From Candidatus Poribacteria bacterium (GTDB lineage Bacteria; Poribacteria; WGA-4E; PCPOR2b): DNA of 64,000 nt. Positions 24,672 to 33,869 of this stretch are shown here, in pieces. Position 1 is the first letter of the stretch. Each line of letters begins with the position of its first letter. The notes beneath the pieces were generated by a model, which did not search any database, had not been told where the DNA came from, and worked only from the letters and a program-made list of their open reading frames with translations. A program made the position numbers and the translations under genes. The DNA lies in the NCBI GenBank assembly GCA_003635265.1, contig PYIZ01000052.1, positions 124,001 to 188,000 of the forward strand, read 5' to 3'.

Positions 24672-25475
24672 ATGTATCCAACGCTCATTGATTTTGGTCC
24701 CATAGCGATTCATAGCTTCGGTCTTATGATGGCTTTAGGCTTTCTTGCCGTCTTATTGATCTCACAGCGCGATTTGGCAAGAAAAGGACTGGACCCGCGC
24801 CCAACCTCATCAATAATTTTTGCAGCTGCGGTCGGTGGAATTATTGGTGCCAAACTATACTCAGCGCTGCAAGATGGCAGAATCGAAATGGCTGAACTGA
24901 TTTCAAATAGCGGGCTGGTTTGGTATGGTGGCGTTATCGGTGCGCTTGCTGCCGTTCTGTTTGTTATCCATCGGTCCCCCAATCCGATTCTGCCGACAAT
25001 TGATACGATTGGTATGGCGACCGTGCTCGGATATGGGATTGGGCGACTCGGGTGCTTTTTCTCTGGAGATGGGGATTATGGACCACCGTCAGATCTGCCG
25101 TGGGCGATGGCATTTCCCAACGGCACAGTACCGACGGATATTCCCGTCCATCCAACACCACTTTATGAAACAGGGATGTCGGTAATCGCTTTTGGATTGC
25201 TGTGGGCTATTCGCAAACAGAAGGAAGGTACGCCGGGGTGGCTGTTAGGTGGAGCGTTTATCTTGGCAGGAATTGAGCGTTTTATTGCAGAATTTTTTCG
25301 CCTGAATCAGCCGGCCTTATTCGGGTTGACAGAGGCACAAGTTACAAGTGTTTTGATGGTCATTATTGGGGGCTGTCTTATCTATTGGGTCACGCATCGT
25401 CCCGTTACAACAGAGGAACCAGTTGCCCCAATACCGCCTTCATCCCCTAAGCGAAAAAGGCGACGTCGGTCATAA
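24672..25475 (+). CDS. lgt: Prolipoprotein diacylglyceryl transferase
   Basis: 267 aa inner-membrane enzyme that moves diacylglyceryl from phosphatidylglycerol to the lipobox cysteine of prolipoproteins. Family motifs are all present: FGLMMALGFL, GLVWYGGVIGA, the Lgt signature YGIGRLGCFFSGDGDYG, VPTDIPVHPTPLYE and ERFIAEFFR. Seven membrane segments are expected. The C-terminus ends in a very basic tail (SPKRKRRRRS), which is likely cytoplasmic. The length is normal. No strong ribosome site is visible (GGAAAAAGACG). Confidence 0.95.
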   Translation: MYPTLIDFGPIAIHSFGLMMALGFLAVLLISQRDLARKGLDPRPTSSIIFAAAVGGIIGAKLYSALQDGRIEMAELISNSGLVWYGGVIGALAAVLFVIHRSPNPILPTIDTIGMATVLGYGIGRLGCFFSGDGDYGPPSDLPWAMAFPNGTVPTDIPVHPTPLYETGMSVIAFGLLWAIRKQKEGTPGWLLGGAFILAGIERFIAEFFRLNQPALFGLTEAQVTSVLMVIIGGCLIYWVTHRPVTTEEPVAPIPPSSPKRKRRRRS

Positions 25476-25523
25476 GAGGTTGAGATGGCGTCCGGATTAT
25501 CGTTTCAGCATCTATCGCTGAAA

Positions 25524-25718
25524 TCACCGCCCCGTTTTTCGTATGCCCATCGTGATTTTCACGACACCCCTGATCATAACCATTGTTCCCGCGACTAAGA
25601 AGACGATAAGTCCCCATTGCTTGATTTGAGGGGAAGGGTGAAAATACCCAATAAACGCAACAATCATTATGAGAATCAGTGTGTTCAACAAGACTTTATT
25701 CGTATACCATGTCTGCAT
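25524..25718 (-). CDS. Small two-helix membrane protein
   Basis: 64 aa. Two hydrophobic segments (LLNTLILIMIVAFIGYF and WGLIVFLVAGTMVMI) are joined by a short loop, with a basic C-terminus. AAGGAA lies 6 nt before the ATG, which supports expression. I do not recognise the family. It lies 24 nt upstream of the stop of the MntA-HepT gene on the same strand, so it may be the last gene of that unit. Confidence 0.5.
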   Translation of the reverse strand: MQTWYTNKVLLNTLILIMIVAFIGYFHPSPQIKQWGLIVFLVAGTMVMIRGVVKITMGIRKTGR

Positions 25719-25742
25719 TGGTTTTTCCTTGGGGGCTCGGGG

Positions 25743-26555
25743 CTAATTAGTGTTTGCGTCGGATTCAATGATTTCTAGTAACGTGGTGTGCCAGTTTTGA
25801 AGGTCCGATAGATTTTCTGTCAAGATGTTGTAGATCTCTTCTGGATTAACGCGATAATAGTGATGGACGACCAGATTCCGAAACCGCACCATTTTGTCGT
25901 AAATTGGTGTGGCTGTTTGGTCAAAGTATCCGGCATCGGCAAGCACGACTGGAACCTCCCGATAGGAATCGGCAGATGGCAATCCGAGTGAACGGATTAC
26001 ATAGCGGGAGATATCTATCAATGCCTGAATCGAGGTTTGAAGTATCCGCACTGTTGCATCCAGAGACACAAAGTCAGCCATGAACTCATCGCGGCTCAGA
26101 CAACTCAAGGTATTAAGTTTCTCCGAATTGTCGTCAATCGTATCAAAGTTAATTTGTACATCCTGCTTGTTCATGTTTCCAGTGTCCGCATATTCGGGCA
26201 ATCCTGCTTCAAGACACTTGTCGCTGAGTCCCCTTTCATACTCCCTCCGTGCAACGCTGTCCGTTTCGTAAATTACCTTGCCGGTTTGTACGACTACTTG
26301 TTGAAACCAGAGCGGTTGATTCGTCAGATCTACCACATCTGCGTTGTCCTGCCCCACCACCGTAAACGCCTCATCAAGCAACCCCCCAACCAGCATCCAT
26401 CGCTTATCTTTGGACCAGTCCTCCGGTAGCAGCACGGCAAAGTCGTAATCGCTGAAGGCATCGGTCTTTCCGCTGACCTGTGACCCAAAAAAGTAGGTCG
26501 CTACGATGCCGTTGGTGTCAGAAAAAATCTGTGCTAGCTTCTCTGTATTGATCAT
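25743..26555 (-). CDS. Fused MntA nucleotidyltransferase antitoxin-HepT toxin
   Basis: 270 aa with two domains that are normally separate proteins. Residues 1 to about 120 are a minimal nucleotidyltransferase with the MntA active site Gly24-Ser25-x10-Asp36-Tyr-Asp38 (FFGSQVSGKTDAFSDYDFAV). Residues about 140-270 are a HepT/DUF86 HEPN ribonuclease with the motif Arg226-x4-His231-x-Tyr233 (RNLVVHHY). By family knowledge, MntA adds AMP to the HepT tyrosine and silences its RNase activity. Here both sites are intact in one chain, so modification would be within the protein or between protomers. No separate mntA or hepT is nearby. The start ATG has only a weak ribosome site. Confidence 0.88.
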   Translation of the reverse strand: MINTEKLAQIFSDTNGIVATYFFGSQVSGKTDAFSDYDFAVLLPEDWSKDKRWMLVGGLLDEAFTVVGQDNADVVDLTNQPLWFQQVVVQTGKVIYETDSVARREYERGLSDKCLEAGLPEYADTGNMNKQDVQINFDTIDDNSEKLNTLSCLSRDEFMADFVSLDATVRILQTSIQALIDISRYVIRSLGLPSADSYREVPVVLADAGYFDQTATPIYDKMVRFRNLVVHHYYRVNPEEIYNILTENLSDLQNWHTTLLEIIESDANTN

Positions 26556-26594
26556 GAGGCTGCCTCAATATCCGTATCTGATTGGTACGCAGTC

Positions 26595-26622
26595 GTAGGG
26601 AACGCAGATCTGCGTTCCCTAC
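26595..26622. repeat. Perfect 28-bp palindrome, copy 1
   Basis: GTAGGGAACGCAGA joined to its exact reverse complement. Identical to 31002-31029. It overlaps the stop codon of the aminotransferase gene (26619-26621). Confidence 0.85.
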
Positions 26623-27794
26623 TTGAACAACGCCCTACGCATCTGTCTCACGGCTTGACGGATGCGATCTTCATTTTCGACAAGTGCAATCCGAATATAG
26701 CCCTCTCCGTTGTGACCGAAGCCTGCACCGGGGGAAACGCAAACTTCTGCTTCATCAAGCAGCTTCATTGCGAAATCCATCGAACTCATATGGCGATACG
26801 GTTCAGGGATTGGTGCCCATACGAACATCGTTGCGTGCGGCTTTTGTACCCTCCATCCGATTCGATTCAGTCCCTCTACCAACACATCGCGGCGATGTCG
26901 ATAGGTCTCCGCAGTTGCTTCCACAATATCGGTATCCGTTCGTAGCGCCATGATTGCAGCGACCTGAATAGGTGCGAAGATGCCGTAGTCGTAATAGCCT
27001 TTGATTCGTGCCAATGCGTCAACTAGCTCACGGTTGCCGACAGCGAATCCACACCGCCAACCTGCCATGTTGTAGGACTTCGACAAGGAGATGAATTCAA
27101 CGCCAACATCTTTGGCGCCCTTCGCCTGTAAAAAACTAGGCGCCTGATAGCCATCGAAAACAATGTCAGCATACGCGAGATCATGGATAACGATGATGTC
27201 GTTCCGCTTGGCGAAGTCAACAATTTCTTCAAAGAAGGCGAGCTCAACTACTGCTCCCGTTGGGTTGTGTGGGAAACTCAAGATTAAGACTTTGGGTCTG
27301 GGCCAGATATCCCTCGAAATTTCGTCGAGGCTCGGCACAAATTGATTTTCTTCGCGTAGCGGGAGGCTGACAACGCTGCCACCTGCGATGACGGTCGCGT
27401 AGATATGAATCGGAAATGTTGGGTTGGGAACAAGTGCCAGATCACCCTCATCTATCAAAGCGAGCGCTAGATGGGAAAGTCCCTCTTTAGTCCCAATCAC
27501 TGAGATTGCTTCATGGTTGGGATCGATTTGGACACCGAAACGTCGTTCGTAGTACCAGCTGACCTCACGGCGCAGATTGTAAATCCCACGGGATGCAGAG
27601 TAGCGATGGTGTCGGCCCTCTTGGGCAGCTTCGGTCAGTTTATCTACAATGTGCTGCGGAGTCGGTCTGTCGGGGTTGCCCATCCCCAGATCGATGACAT
27701 CAATTCCCTGCTGTCGCCTTTCATGGGTCAACTGCTTGAGTTTGCCAAACATATAGGGCGGTAATCGGTTGAGTCTTTTTGAAAGTGTGTTCAT
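26619..27794 (-). CDS. PLP-dependent class I aminotransferase
   Basis: 391 aa, fold type I aminotransferase of the group that includes alanine and LL-diaminopimelate aminotransferases. VIDLGMGNPDRPTPQ near the start, LSFPHNPTGAV, VIHDLAYADIVFDG and SLSKSYNMAGWRCGF (with the PLP-binding lysine) are all present, and EGYIRIALVENEDRI near the end gives the carboxylate-binding Arg. The exact amino donor is not certain; an AlaC-like role is the best guess. The stop lies inside the palindrome at 26595. The ribosome site is weak. Confidence 0.92.
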   Translation of the reverse strand: MNTLSKRLNRLPPYMFGKLKQLTHERRQQGIDVIDLGMGNPDRPTPQHIVDKLTEAAQEGRHHRYSASRGIYNLRREVSWYYERRFGVQIDPNHEAISVIGTKEGLSHLALALIDEGDLALVPNPTFPIHIYATVIAGGSVVSLPLREENQFVPSLDEISRDIWPRPKVLILSFPHNPTGAVVELAFFEEIVDFAKRNDIIVIHDLAYADIVFDGYQAPSFLQAKGAKDVGVEFISLSKSYNMAGWRCGFAVGNRELVDALARIKGYYDYGIFAPIQVAAIMALRTDTDIVEATAETYRHRRDVLVEGLNRIGWRVQKPHATMFVWAPIPEPYRHMSSMDFAMKLLDEAEVCVSPGAGFGHNGEGYIRIALVENEDRIRQAVRQMRRALFK

Positions 27795-27977
27795 AGTTCT
27801 GATCTAAAAAGTTTTGCGGGTGCGGTAATTACACGTCAGTGATAGAGAATACAGCGCGGCGTGCGGAAAAATAGAGCGAACCACTGCATTGTAAGGAGTA
27901 ACGTGAAACGTCAGAAAAAGTTTCCCGTCGATGCACTCGTAGACAGGCGATTGTATATAGCAAATGTTGCCGCTTCC

Positions 27978-28736
27978 CTACACCCCTGCAAAGCCTCGAA
28001 TCTTCGGGACATCATCGACCCATAGTCCACCAATCTCATGCCGTAACAACCATTCGACATCGCGACGGGTCTTCACAAATCCACCTTCGACAGCGATGCC
28101 TTTCGCTTTGAGGTGTCTCACCTTCCGAATCAACGAATGTGTGATGACATTGTAAAGACGAAAGTGATTGATTTTACTCCAACCGATAGCAACCCGGTTC
28201 GCGTCAATGGCTTCCGCCTTCTTGAGGAGATTCGCCATCGGGTTGATGATAATCGTGCTCGTCTGAATTTCAGGCTCGATCTGCTTTACTCGGACCAGCA
28301 ATTCTTTACGCGAATAGAAGGTCAGAATACCGACCTTATCAATGAGGTCAAATTGTTGGATGCGCTCAACTAAAAGTGGAATAAGACTTTTTGTATCCTC
28401 TTTCGGCTCAATGAAGCACGGCAATTCAGTTTCCTTGACGAAGAAGAGCACCTCATCAAGATGTGCCACAGGTTCGGGGGAATCGAGAACCTTCAGTCTT
28501 TGGACATCCACCCAGTTTAACTCGCTCAACGGGGACGTGCAGCCCGTTACCTCCTGAATACTGTCCTCATTAAAACCGGTGTGGATGATAATCGGTTCCT
28601 GATCTTTGGTCAGGCGGACATCACACTCAAAGGCGTCTGCGCCATCCTCAAGTGCCTGTCTGAAGGAAGCGATTGTATTTTCGGGGGCGCGGTCTAGCCC
28701 GCCGCGATGAGCGAGTATTTTGATTCCGGTTTCCAT
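27978..28736 (-). CDS. Glycerophosphodiester phosphodiesterase
   Basis: 252 aa GDPD-family enzyme hydrolysing glycerophosphodiesters to glycerol 3-phosphate and an alcohol. Catalytic motifs are KILAHRGGLDRAPENT (HRG plus the first Glu), AFECDVRLTKD (Glu-x-Asp metal ligands) and IIIHTGF (second catalytic His). There is no signal peptide, so it is cytoplasmic, like UgpQ. It is not in a phosphate or glycerol operon here. It follows the SDR gene at 28787 on the same strand after 50 nt. Confidence 0.92.
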   Translation of the reverse strand: METGIKILAHRGGLDRAPENTIASFRQALEDGADAFECDVRLTKDQEPIIIHTGFNEDSIQEVTGCTSPLSELNWVDVQRLKVLDSPEPVAHLDEVLFFVKETELPCFIEPKEDTKSLIPLLVERIQQFDLIDKVGILTFYSRKELLVRVKQIEPEIQTSTIIINPMANLLKKAEAIDANRVAIGWSKINHFRLYNVITHSLIRKVRHLKAKGIAVEGGFVKTRRDVEWLLRHEIGGLWVDDVPKIRGFAGV

Positions 28737-28786
28737 GCGGGCGTTTTGAACTTACTGGTTCAATCTCCCTGAGCGTTGCACATTTT

Positions 28787-29518
28787 TCACGCTTCGCGCT
28801 TCTTGTGCCATATCTTTTCAAACCGGTCCTGTGGCGCGAAGCCGAGGATCCGCTTTGCCTTATGGTTGGTGAACCGCTGATGGGGCAGATCGGTAAAGAT
28901 ACTAAACACCTCACACCGCGACGGGAGCGTGTCGAGGTCGATTTCTAAGCCGAGACGGAACGATTCCCCTGCATCTCGCCAAGATACCGAAAACGGAGTG
29001 AAGTCTGTGCCTTCGGTCGGATCATCGTCAGGTCGGAAGTTGTAAAAGAGATAGCAGAGGACGTAAATATCGTAATTTTCGGTGAAGACCTTACAGATTT
29101 CCTGTCCGAGCCCTTTCGTGATTGGGTACAAACCTGTCCCCGGTTGGGGCGGAACGTCTGGGTCTATCTCATAATCGTAGTGTTCGTAAGTGGGTCCCGT
29201 GATTGTAAAATGCGGTCCCGTGTTGATAACCCGTCGGATACCGTGTTCGACTGCTGCTCGCATTGCGTTGTAGCAACCGCGTGTGCTCACGTCGAAAGCA
29301 AGTTGTCGGTCATGACGGAGGACAGAGCAGTTAATGATTGCATCCATTCCCTCTGCTGCCCGCATGACTTCGTCTAAGGATGAGACATCAACCTGCATCG
29401 ATTCATGCTTCGTGTCGATCGGCGTGATGTCCGTAATGCGGAGTTGGTAGTATGGTTCCAACGCTTTCTCAACATGGGGACCGAGATAACCGTGTCCACC
29501 CAAAATCAATACCTTCAT
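28787..29518 (-). CDS. NAD-dependent epimerase/dehydratase (SDR)
   Basis: 243 aa extended-SDR-type protein, short for the family. The NAD motif is intact (VLILGGHGYLGPHVE, GxxGxxG), followed by MQVDVSSLDEVMRA and the catalytic YxxxK in GLYPITKGLGQEI. It could act on a nucleotide sugar or cyclitol. AGGAGGTGAA directly precedes the ATG at 29518. It is paired with a degenerate homolog 10 nt upstream (29529-30233), so the two are probably translated from one mRNA. Confidence 0.88.
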   Translation of the reverse strand: MKVLILGGHGYLGPHVEKALEPYYQLRITDITPIDTKHESMQVDVSSLDEVMRAAEGMDAIINCSVLRHDRQLAFDVSTRGCYNAMRAAVEHGIRRVINTGPHFTITGPTYEHYDYEIDPDVPPQPGTGLYPITKGLGQEICKVFTENYDIYVLCYLFYNFRPDDDPTEGTDFTPFSVSWRDAGESFRLGLEIDLDTLPSRCEVFSIFTDLPHQRFTNHKAKRILGFAPQDRFEKIWHKKREA

Positions 29519-29528
29519 ATTTCACCTC

Positions 29529-30233
29529 CTAGACCGAAAATTGTGGGTTAAATTCGAGCGATGCTTTTGCTTTGTTGATGAAAAAACGCGAATTGGGGAA
29601 CTCTGACTGGATATGATAGATTTCCCATCTTCTTTCACCGGAGGTGTTGAGGGCACATTCAAAGGCGTGGACCGCATCGTTCATCTCAAGCCATGTCGAG
29701 TCAAACGGTTGATTCGCTGCTGCCTCTGCCGTGATCAGTGTGCCGAGTCGGAGACAGGCGATTTTCATGTGTCCTTCGCGGGCGAACTCTCGACAGGTAA
29801 ACTCACCGAGATATTTTGATAGAATTGACGCGTCCGTTGATGGACGCGGACGCCACACTTCGGTGACCGTCCACTCTTCGTCATGCGAATCGAAGAGGTG
29901 AAGGGTGCTTGCGTAGATTGCGCGGGGAACGTTTTCTTCAACTGCTGCCATCAAGAGGTTATAGGTGCAGCGTGTCTGGAAGTCAATCTCTGTGTTTTCT
30001 GGTTGGCTGGATTCTGCAAGAACGGAAGGCGGCAGCTGTGCTACATGCACAATAGCATCTATTCCCTGAACGAGTTTGTTGGTTGCCTCATCGTGCCCAA
30101 GGTCGCTACGCACAAATTCAAGGTCAGTTTCGACATCAACCAAATCTGTCAACCGAATCTGATGCTCACCGGACAATGTGCTAGCCAATTCTTGCGCCAG
30201 ATCAGAAGCGGCTGAGGTGATAAGAATATTCAT
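29529..30233 (-). CDS. Degenerate SDR-family protein
   Basis: 234 aa, clearly an SDR fold (MNILITSAASDLAQELAST, then FVRSDLGHDEATNKLVQG and DAIVHVAQLPPSV) and similar in plan to the neighbour at 28787. However, the GxxGxxG loop reads SAASDLA, and the catalytic YxxxK position reads SILSK, with Ser in place of Tyr. NAD binding and normal SDR catalysis are therefore doubtful. The ORF is intact with no frameshift, so it is probably selected for a different role, perhaps as a partner of the active SDR. GGAG lies before the ATG. Confidence 0.78.
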   Translation of the reverse strand: MNILITSAASDLAQELASTLSGEHQIRLTDLVDVETDLEFVRSDLGHDEATNKLVQGIDAIVHVAQLPPSVLAESSQPENTEIDFQTRCTYNLLMAAVEENVPRAIYASTLHLFDSHDEEWTVTEVWRPRPSTDASILSKYLGEFTCREFAREGHMKIACLRLGTLITAEAAANQPFDSTWLEMNDAVHAFECALNTSGERRWEIYHIQSEFPNSRFFINKAKASLEFNPQFSV

Positions 30234-30388
30234 ATTGGGATCTCCAACAGGTAGTATGACCAGTGTTCCACGAATGCTTTGGATTGAACGGGTTTGAGAA
30301 GCACTGATGGTGATAAAAGTAGGTTCAATATATCATAAGGGCTCGTGTTAAAAGAAAGTGCAAAGCACAAAAAGCGTAAAACGTGATG

Positions 30389-30490
30389 TCCCGATAAATC
30401 GGGACAGGCTGTAAAACGTGAAAGCATTTTGTTCATTGGTTCATTAGTCCATGGGTTCATTAATAAACGAGTGAACTAATGAACTCAATC
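30389..30490. repeat. TCCCGAT palindrome and TTCATTGG repeats
   Basis: TCCCGATAAATCGGGA at 30389-30404 (identical to 15769-15784), then copies of TTCATTRG and their complements to about 30490. The rest of the 30234-30573 gap shows nothing. Confidence 0.6.
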
Positions 30491-30573
30491 GGTTTCGGTT
30501 GCACCATTTCTTTATATGAGCCATCACAAAATTCAAGCTGGGAACAAACAAAATCTCATTGTGGACCTGTGTC

Positions 30574-30924
30574 TTAGACGGTTGCCTCGACGGTGAAGCC
30601 ACCGACTAGCGAATAGTTTGCCGCATAATGGTGGAGTTTGGCGTTAATTTCTAATATCTCGTCCGGCGTGTGATGTACGCCTTCTTTGGACCAGACCGAG
30701 TTATTCGCTTCCACGCTTTCCCAGAGGGTCATCCAGACATAGTCGTGTTCGGATTGTGCGACGCCGACAAGGTCTCCTTTGTAGCCCTTGAGTAATTCGA
30801 CGCTAAGACAGTTAGGGAGTGCGCGAATCGTGGGTAGAAATTGATGCAGCATGAAATCTTCAAACTGTTCGCGTTCAACATTCTGTTTTAGTTCAATTGT
30901 GTGAATAGCGCGAAAATGTGACAT
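30574..30924 (-). CDS. Small alpha/beta protein, possibly dimeric ferredoxin-like barrel
   Basis: 116 aa from the ATG at 30924 (MSHFRAIHTIELK), which follows GAAGGAG at 6 nt. The strand-helix-helix-strand pattern (HTIELKQNVEREQFEDFM, then FLPTIRALPNCLSVELLKG and YVWMTLWESVEA) resembles the dimeric alpha+beta barrel proteins (EthD or antibiotic-biosynthesis-monooxygenase-like). I cannot assign a reaction. It lies downstream of ino1 on the same strand with a 113-nt gap holding a 28-bp palindrome. Confidence 0.6.
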   Translation of the reverse strand: MSHFRAIHTIELKQNVEREQFEDFMLHQFLPTIRALPNCLSVELLKGYKGDLVGVAQSEHDYVWMTLWESVEANNSVWSKEGVHHTPDEILEINAKLHHYAANYSLVGGFTVEATV

Positions 30925-31001
30925 TTCGTACTCCTTCATAACATAACAATAAAAATGGGAAAGCAAAATATGGCTATGCTTTCCCATGGATTCAACTGCA
31001 A

Positions 31002-31029
31002 GTAGGGAACGCAGATCTGCGTTCCCTAC
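31002..31029. repeat. Perfect 28-bp palindrome, copy 2
   Basis: Identical to 26595-26622. It sits 9 nt after the ino1 stop, where a terminator would lie, but without a T-run. Confidence 0.85.
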
Positions 31030-31037
31030 GTTACTTC

Positions 31038-32108
31038 TTATCTGCCACCGATGAAATCTTCGACCATCGCCAAGGCTTCGGCGTCAGCATACTGACGCGG
31101 CGGCGACTTCATGAAATAAGCACTTGGACCGTAGAGTGCACCGCTGATGCCTCGATCTCGCGCAATTTTGCAACAACGAATTGCATCAATCGCTACCCCT
31201 GCCGAATTGGGCGAATCCCATACCTCTAATTTGACTTCCGCCCGGACAGGAATATCACCGAATTCCGTTCCTTCAATATAGAGATAGCACCATTTCCGAT
31301 CTTCGAGGAAGGGCACATAATCGCTGGGACCGATGTAGACATTTTTCGGTGCGACCTCATGGTTGAGTTGGGAAACGACCGCGTCCGTCTTGGAGATGCG
31401 TTTGGATTCCAACCGTTCCTTTTCCAACATATTCTTGAAGTCCATATTCCCGCCAACGTTCAATTGAGAGGTGCGTTCAAGTTTCACGCCGCGATCGCTC
31501 ATCAATTTTGCTAGCGCACGGTGAACGATAGTGGCTCCGAATTGCGCCTTAATATCGTCTCCAACGATGGGCAAGCCTGCCGCTTCAAATTTTGCACGCC
31601 ATTCGTCATTTTTCGCAATGAATACGGGCATACAATTGACGACAGCACAACCGGCATCCAACGCCTGCGCCACATACCATTTTGTCGCTTCTTCACTGCC
31701 AACAGGTAAATAGTTGATGAGAATATCGGCTTGCGTTTCGTGCAGGACATCAGCCACGTCAACGACTTCAGCGGGCGATTCATCAACTGTCTCATGGTAG
31801 TATTTGGCAAAGCCATCCATCGTGGCTCCACGCTGGACAATCACACCGGACTTCGGTACATCTGAAAATTTTATGGTGTTATTAATTTCGGCAAAAATCG
31901 CATCGGCAACATCAAGTCCGACTTTGTTTTTATCGACATCAAAGGCTGCAACAACTTTAACATCACTTACATGGTAGGGTCCGAACTTAACGTGCATCAG
32001 ACCGGGAACGAACTCATCATCTTTGGCATTTCGATAGTATTCAATACCTTGAAGCAGAGAAGATGCACAGTTTCCGATACCAACAACCGCAACGCGAATT
32101 TCAGGCAT
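31038..32108 (-). CDS. ino1: Myo-inositol-1-phosphate synthase
   Basis: 356 aa, the NAD-dependent enzyme converting glucose 6-phosphate to inositol 1-phosphate; the length fits the bacterial/actinobacterial type. [20 protein letters not shown] is the NAD-binding start, and conserved blocks include [39 protein letters not shown] and [23 protein letters not shown] lies about 11 nt before the ATG. The product would feed inositol lipids or inositol solutes, which may link to the several Gfo/Idh/MocA enzymes in the window, but that link is an inference. Confidence 0.94.
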   Translation of the reverse strand: MPEIRVAVVGIGNCASSLLQGIEYYRNAKDDEFVPGLMHVKFGPYHVSDVKVVAAFDVDKNKVGLDVADAIFAEINNTIKFSDVPKSGVIVQRGATMDGFAKYYHETVDESPAEVVDVADVLHETQADILINYLPVGSEEATKWYVAQALDAGCAVVNCMPVFIAKNDEWRAKFEAAGLPIVGDDIKAQFGATIVHRALAKLMSDRGVKLERTSQLNVGGNMDFKNMLEKERLESKRISKTDAVVSQLNHEVAPKNVYIGPSDYVPFLEDRKWCYLYIEGTEFGDIPVRAEVKLEVWDSPNSAGVAIDAIRCCKIARDRGISGALYGPSAYFMKSPPRQYADAEALAMVEDFIGGR

Positions 32109-32217
32109 TTTAATAGTCCTCCTTGTATATGTTCAAATCACCATATCATTAATTTCGTTCATTATAACATGAGTAGGTATAAATTTCCATCTGTATTTGA
32201 TGGATTCGAGTTGGATG

Positions 32218-33690
32218 TCACATCGAATCCAGTGGAAAGATTGGTCTCCGCACGTTTTGATATGTAAAACGCAGCGGATTTACGGCGGTCAGTCCGGGGG
32301 TATCAACCTCAATAATTTTCCCTGCGATGGGTTCATAGGCTGCCCGATAAGCAATGGCAGCCTTGACAACGATATGCTTCATTTGCCGTGGATTAATTCC
32401 CAAACTGAAGAGTTGATGCAGACTGAATGGCACTTGACGTTTGCTCGTTAGTACAATCAGGCTTTTCCCTTCAAGTTCTATAACTGCTGTGATACCTTGA
32501 TCTTGGTATCGCCCACCACCGTGCCGAGGCTCTGTTTCCTCATAGTAACCGTCGTGGATGAGACGGACACGCCCACGGATTGGGACGGGTGAGCCGTGCA
32601 GGTCGTCCGATTTCCCGCCGACGGTCAGATCGACCTTGCCGCGAACACTCGCCTGAATACACGCTTCCACCTCCTGTGGTGCGTAGAGAATACAGACGAA
32701 CCCGTCCGCTTTCTGTTTTAACAACTCACTCAGAATGAATGTGCTGTCTCCCGGTGAACCGCCCCCGATGTTATCTCCCATCTCGACCAGTATGACAGGG
32801 TGTGCTTCACTTTCTATTGCTTGCGCGACCGCCGCTGCTGCATCTGGCAGGTTGATATCCAACTGGTCGTGTACCTCCCACAGCATGTTCGATAACCGCT
32901 CGGCTTCTGTTTGGGCAAGTTGTGGGTCGTTATCGGTCACAACGACGGCGGCGGGACCGATTTCATGGACATCGGCGTATGGGTATCCCGCCGCAATGTT
33001 CGCTGCGAGAACGTTAGATTCAGTTTCTAATTGCGCTGCTTCGTCAAGAATTGAGCACATCGGCTCGACACTGGTATATTGATGCCGGATATTGAAAATC
33101 ATCGGTGGCTTGGCGAGCGCCTGTGTTGGCTTAATTTCTCCACGAACGGTGCGCATCAGAATCTCTGCGGCTTGGAGTCCTCGTTGACGTTGATCGACGT
33201 GTGGATTCGTCTTATAGATGACTAACGCTGTTGATTCCGCGACCATCTGTTCGGAAACATTCGTGTGGTGATCGAGCGTGGAAACAATGGGAAAATCGGC
33301 TCCCAGCGCCCGGCGCATCCGGCGAAGTACCTCGCCATCGCCATCGGGGTAGCTTTCAACGACCATTGCACCATGCAGGGCAAGTAATACACCATCAAGG
33401 TTTGGCACCGACTGAATGCGTTGGATGAGTTCAGTAACAGTTTCGTTAAAAAACGCATCCGTCACTCTGCCCGCAGGCGTTGCAGCAGCCATCAGGATTG
33501 GGTGTAAGTCCCAGTTGTATGTTGATGCGCCTTCGATAAAACCGCCAATCTCATGATGGGATTCTCCCCAGATATCAAGGATGTCGTTATCAAAGATTAG
33601 ATACCCGGACTCAAATGCAGCACGGTTTGTCGGTACGTTACTGAACGTGTTGGACTCGTGCAGGATCCCCCCAATTGCAATGGTTGCCAT
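32218..33690 (-). CDS. M81 family metallopeptidase (MlrC-like)
   Basis: 490 aa of the MlrC/M81 family, named after microcystinase C. The start IAIGGILHESNTFS is a family signature; STLDHHTNVS carries the Asp-x-His zinc ligands, and ALHGAMVVES and VEMGDNIGGGSPGDSTF are further conserved blocks. A C-terminal domain follows. Members in heterotrophs often act on unknown amides or peptides rather than microcystin. The start has GGGAGAAAG upstream. The protein is cytoplasmic, with no signal. Confidence 0.92.
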   Translation of the reverse strand: MATIAIGGILHESNTFSNVPTNRAAFESGYLIFDNDILDIWGESHHEIGGFIEGASTYNWDLHPILMAAATPAGRVTDAFFNETVTELIQRIQSVPNLDGVLLALHGAMVVESYPDGDGEVLRRMRRALGADFPIVSTLDHHTNVSEQMVAESTALVIYKTNPHVDQRQRGLQAAEILMRTVRGEIKPTQALAKPPMIFNIRHQYTSVEPMCSILDEAAQLETESNVLAANIAAGYPYADVHEIGPAAVVVTDNDPQLAQTEAERLSNMLWEVHDQLDINLPDAAAAVAQAIESEAHPVILVEMGDNIGGGSPGDSTFILSELLKQKADGFVCILYAPQEVEACIQASVRGKVDLTVGGKSDDLHGSPVPIRGRVRLIHDGYYEETEPRHGGGRYQDQGITAVIELEGKSLIVLTSKRQVPFSLHQLFSLGINPRQMKHIVVKAAIAYRAAYEPIAGKIIEVDTPGLTAVNPLRFTYQNVRRPIFPLDSM

Positions 33691-33869
33691 AATTGTTTCT
33701 TTCTCCCGAAAATAAATTGCGATTGAATTTCCCCATCATCTGTGCTATTATTGGTACGTTCATCAGTTGGTTTGGTTCAAGAGACATTATATCAGTTTTC
33801 TATAAATGATGCAAAGGGGCAAATAGATGACAGGTTGCTCCGGTGCAAATTCTCTTACGAGGTGATTCC

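Noticed and set aside
27903..28022. Short ORF with AAGGAG and GTG start
   Set aside because: Only 39 codons, overlapping the end of the GDPD gene in antisense, with no recognisable protein features.
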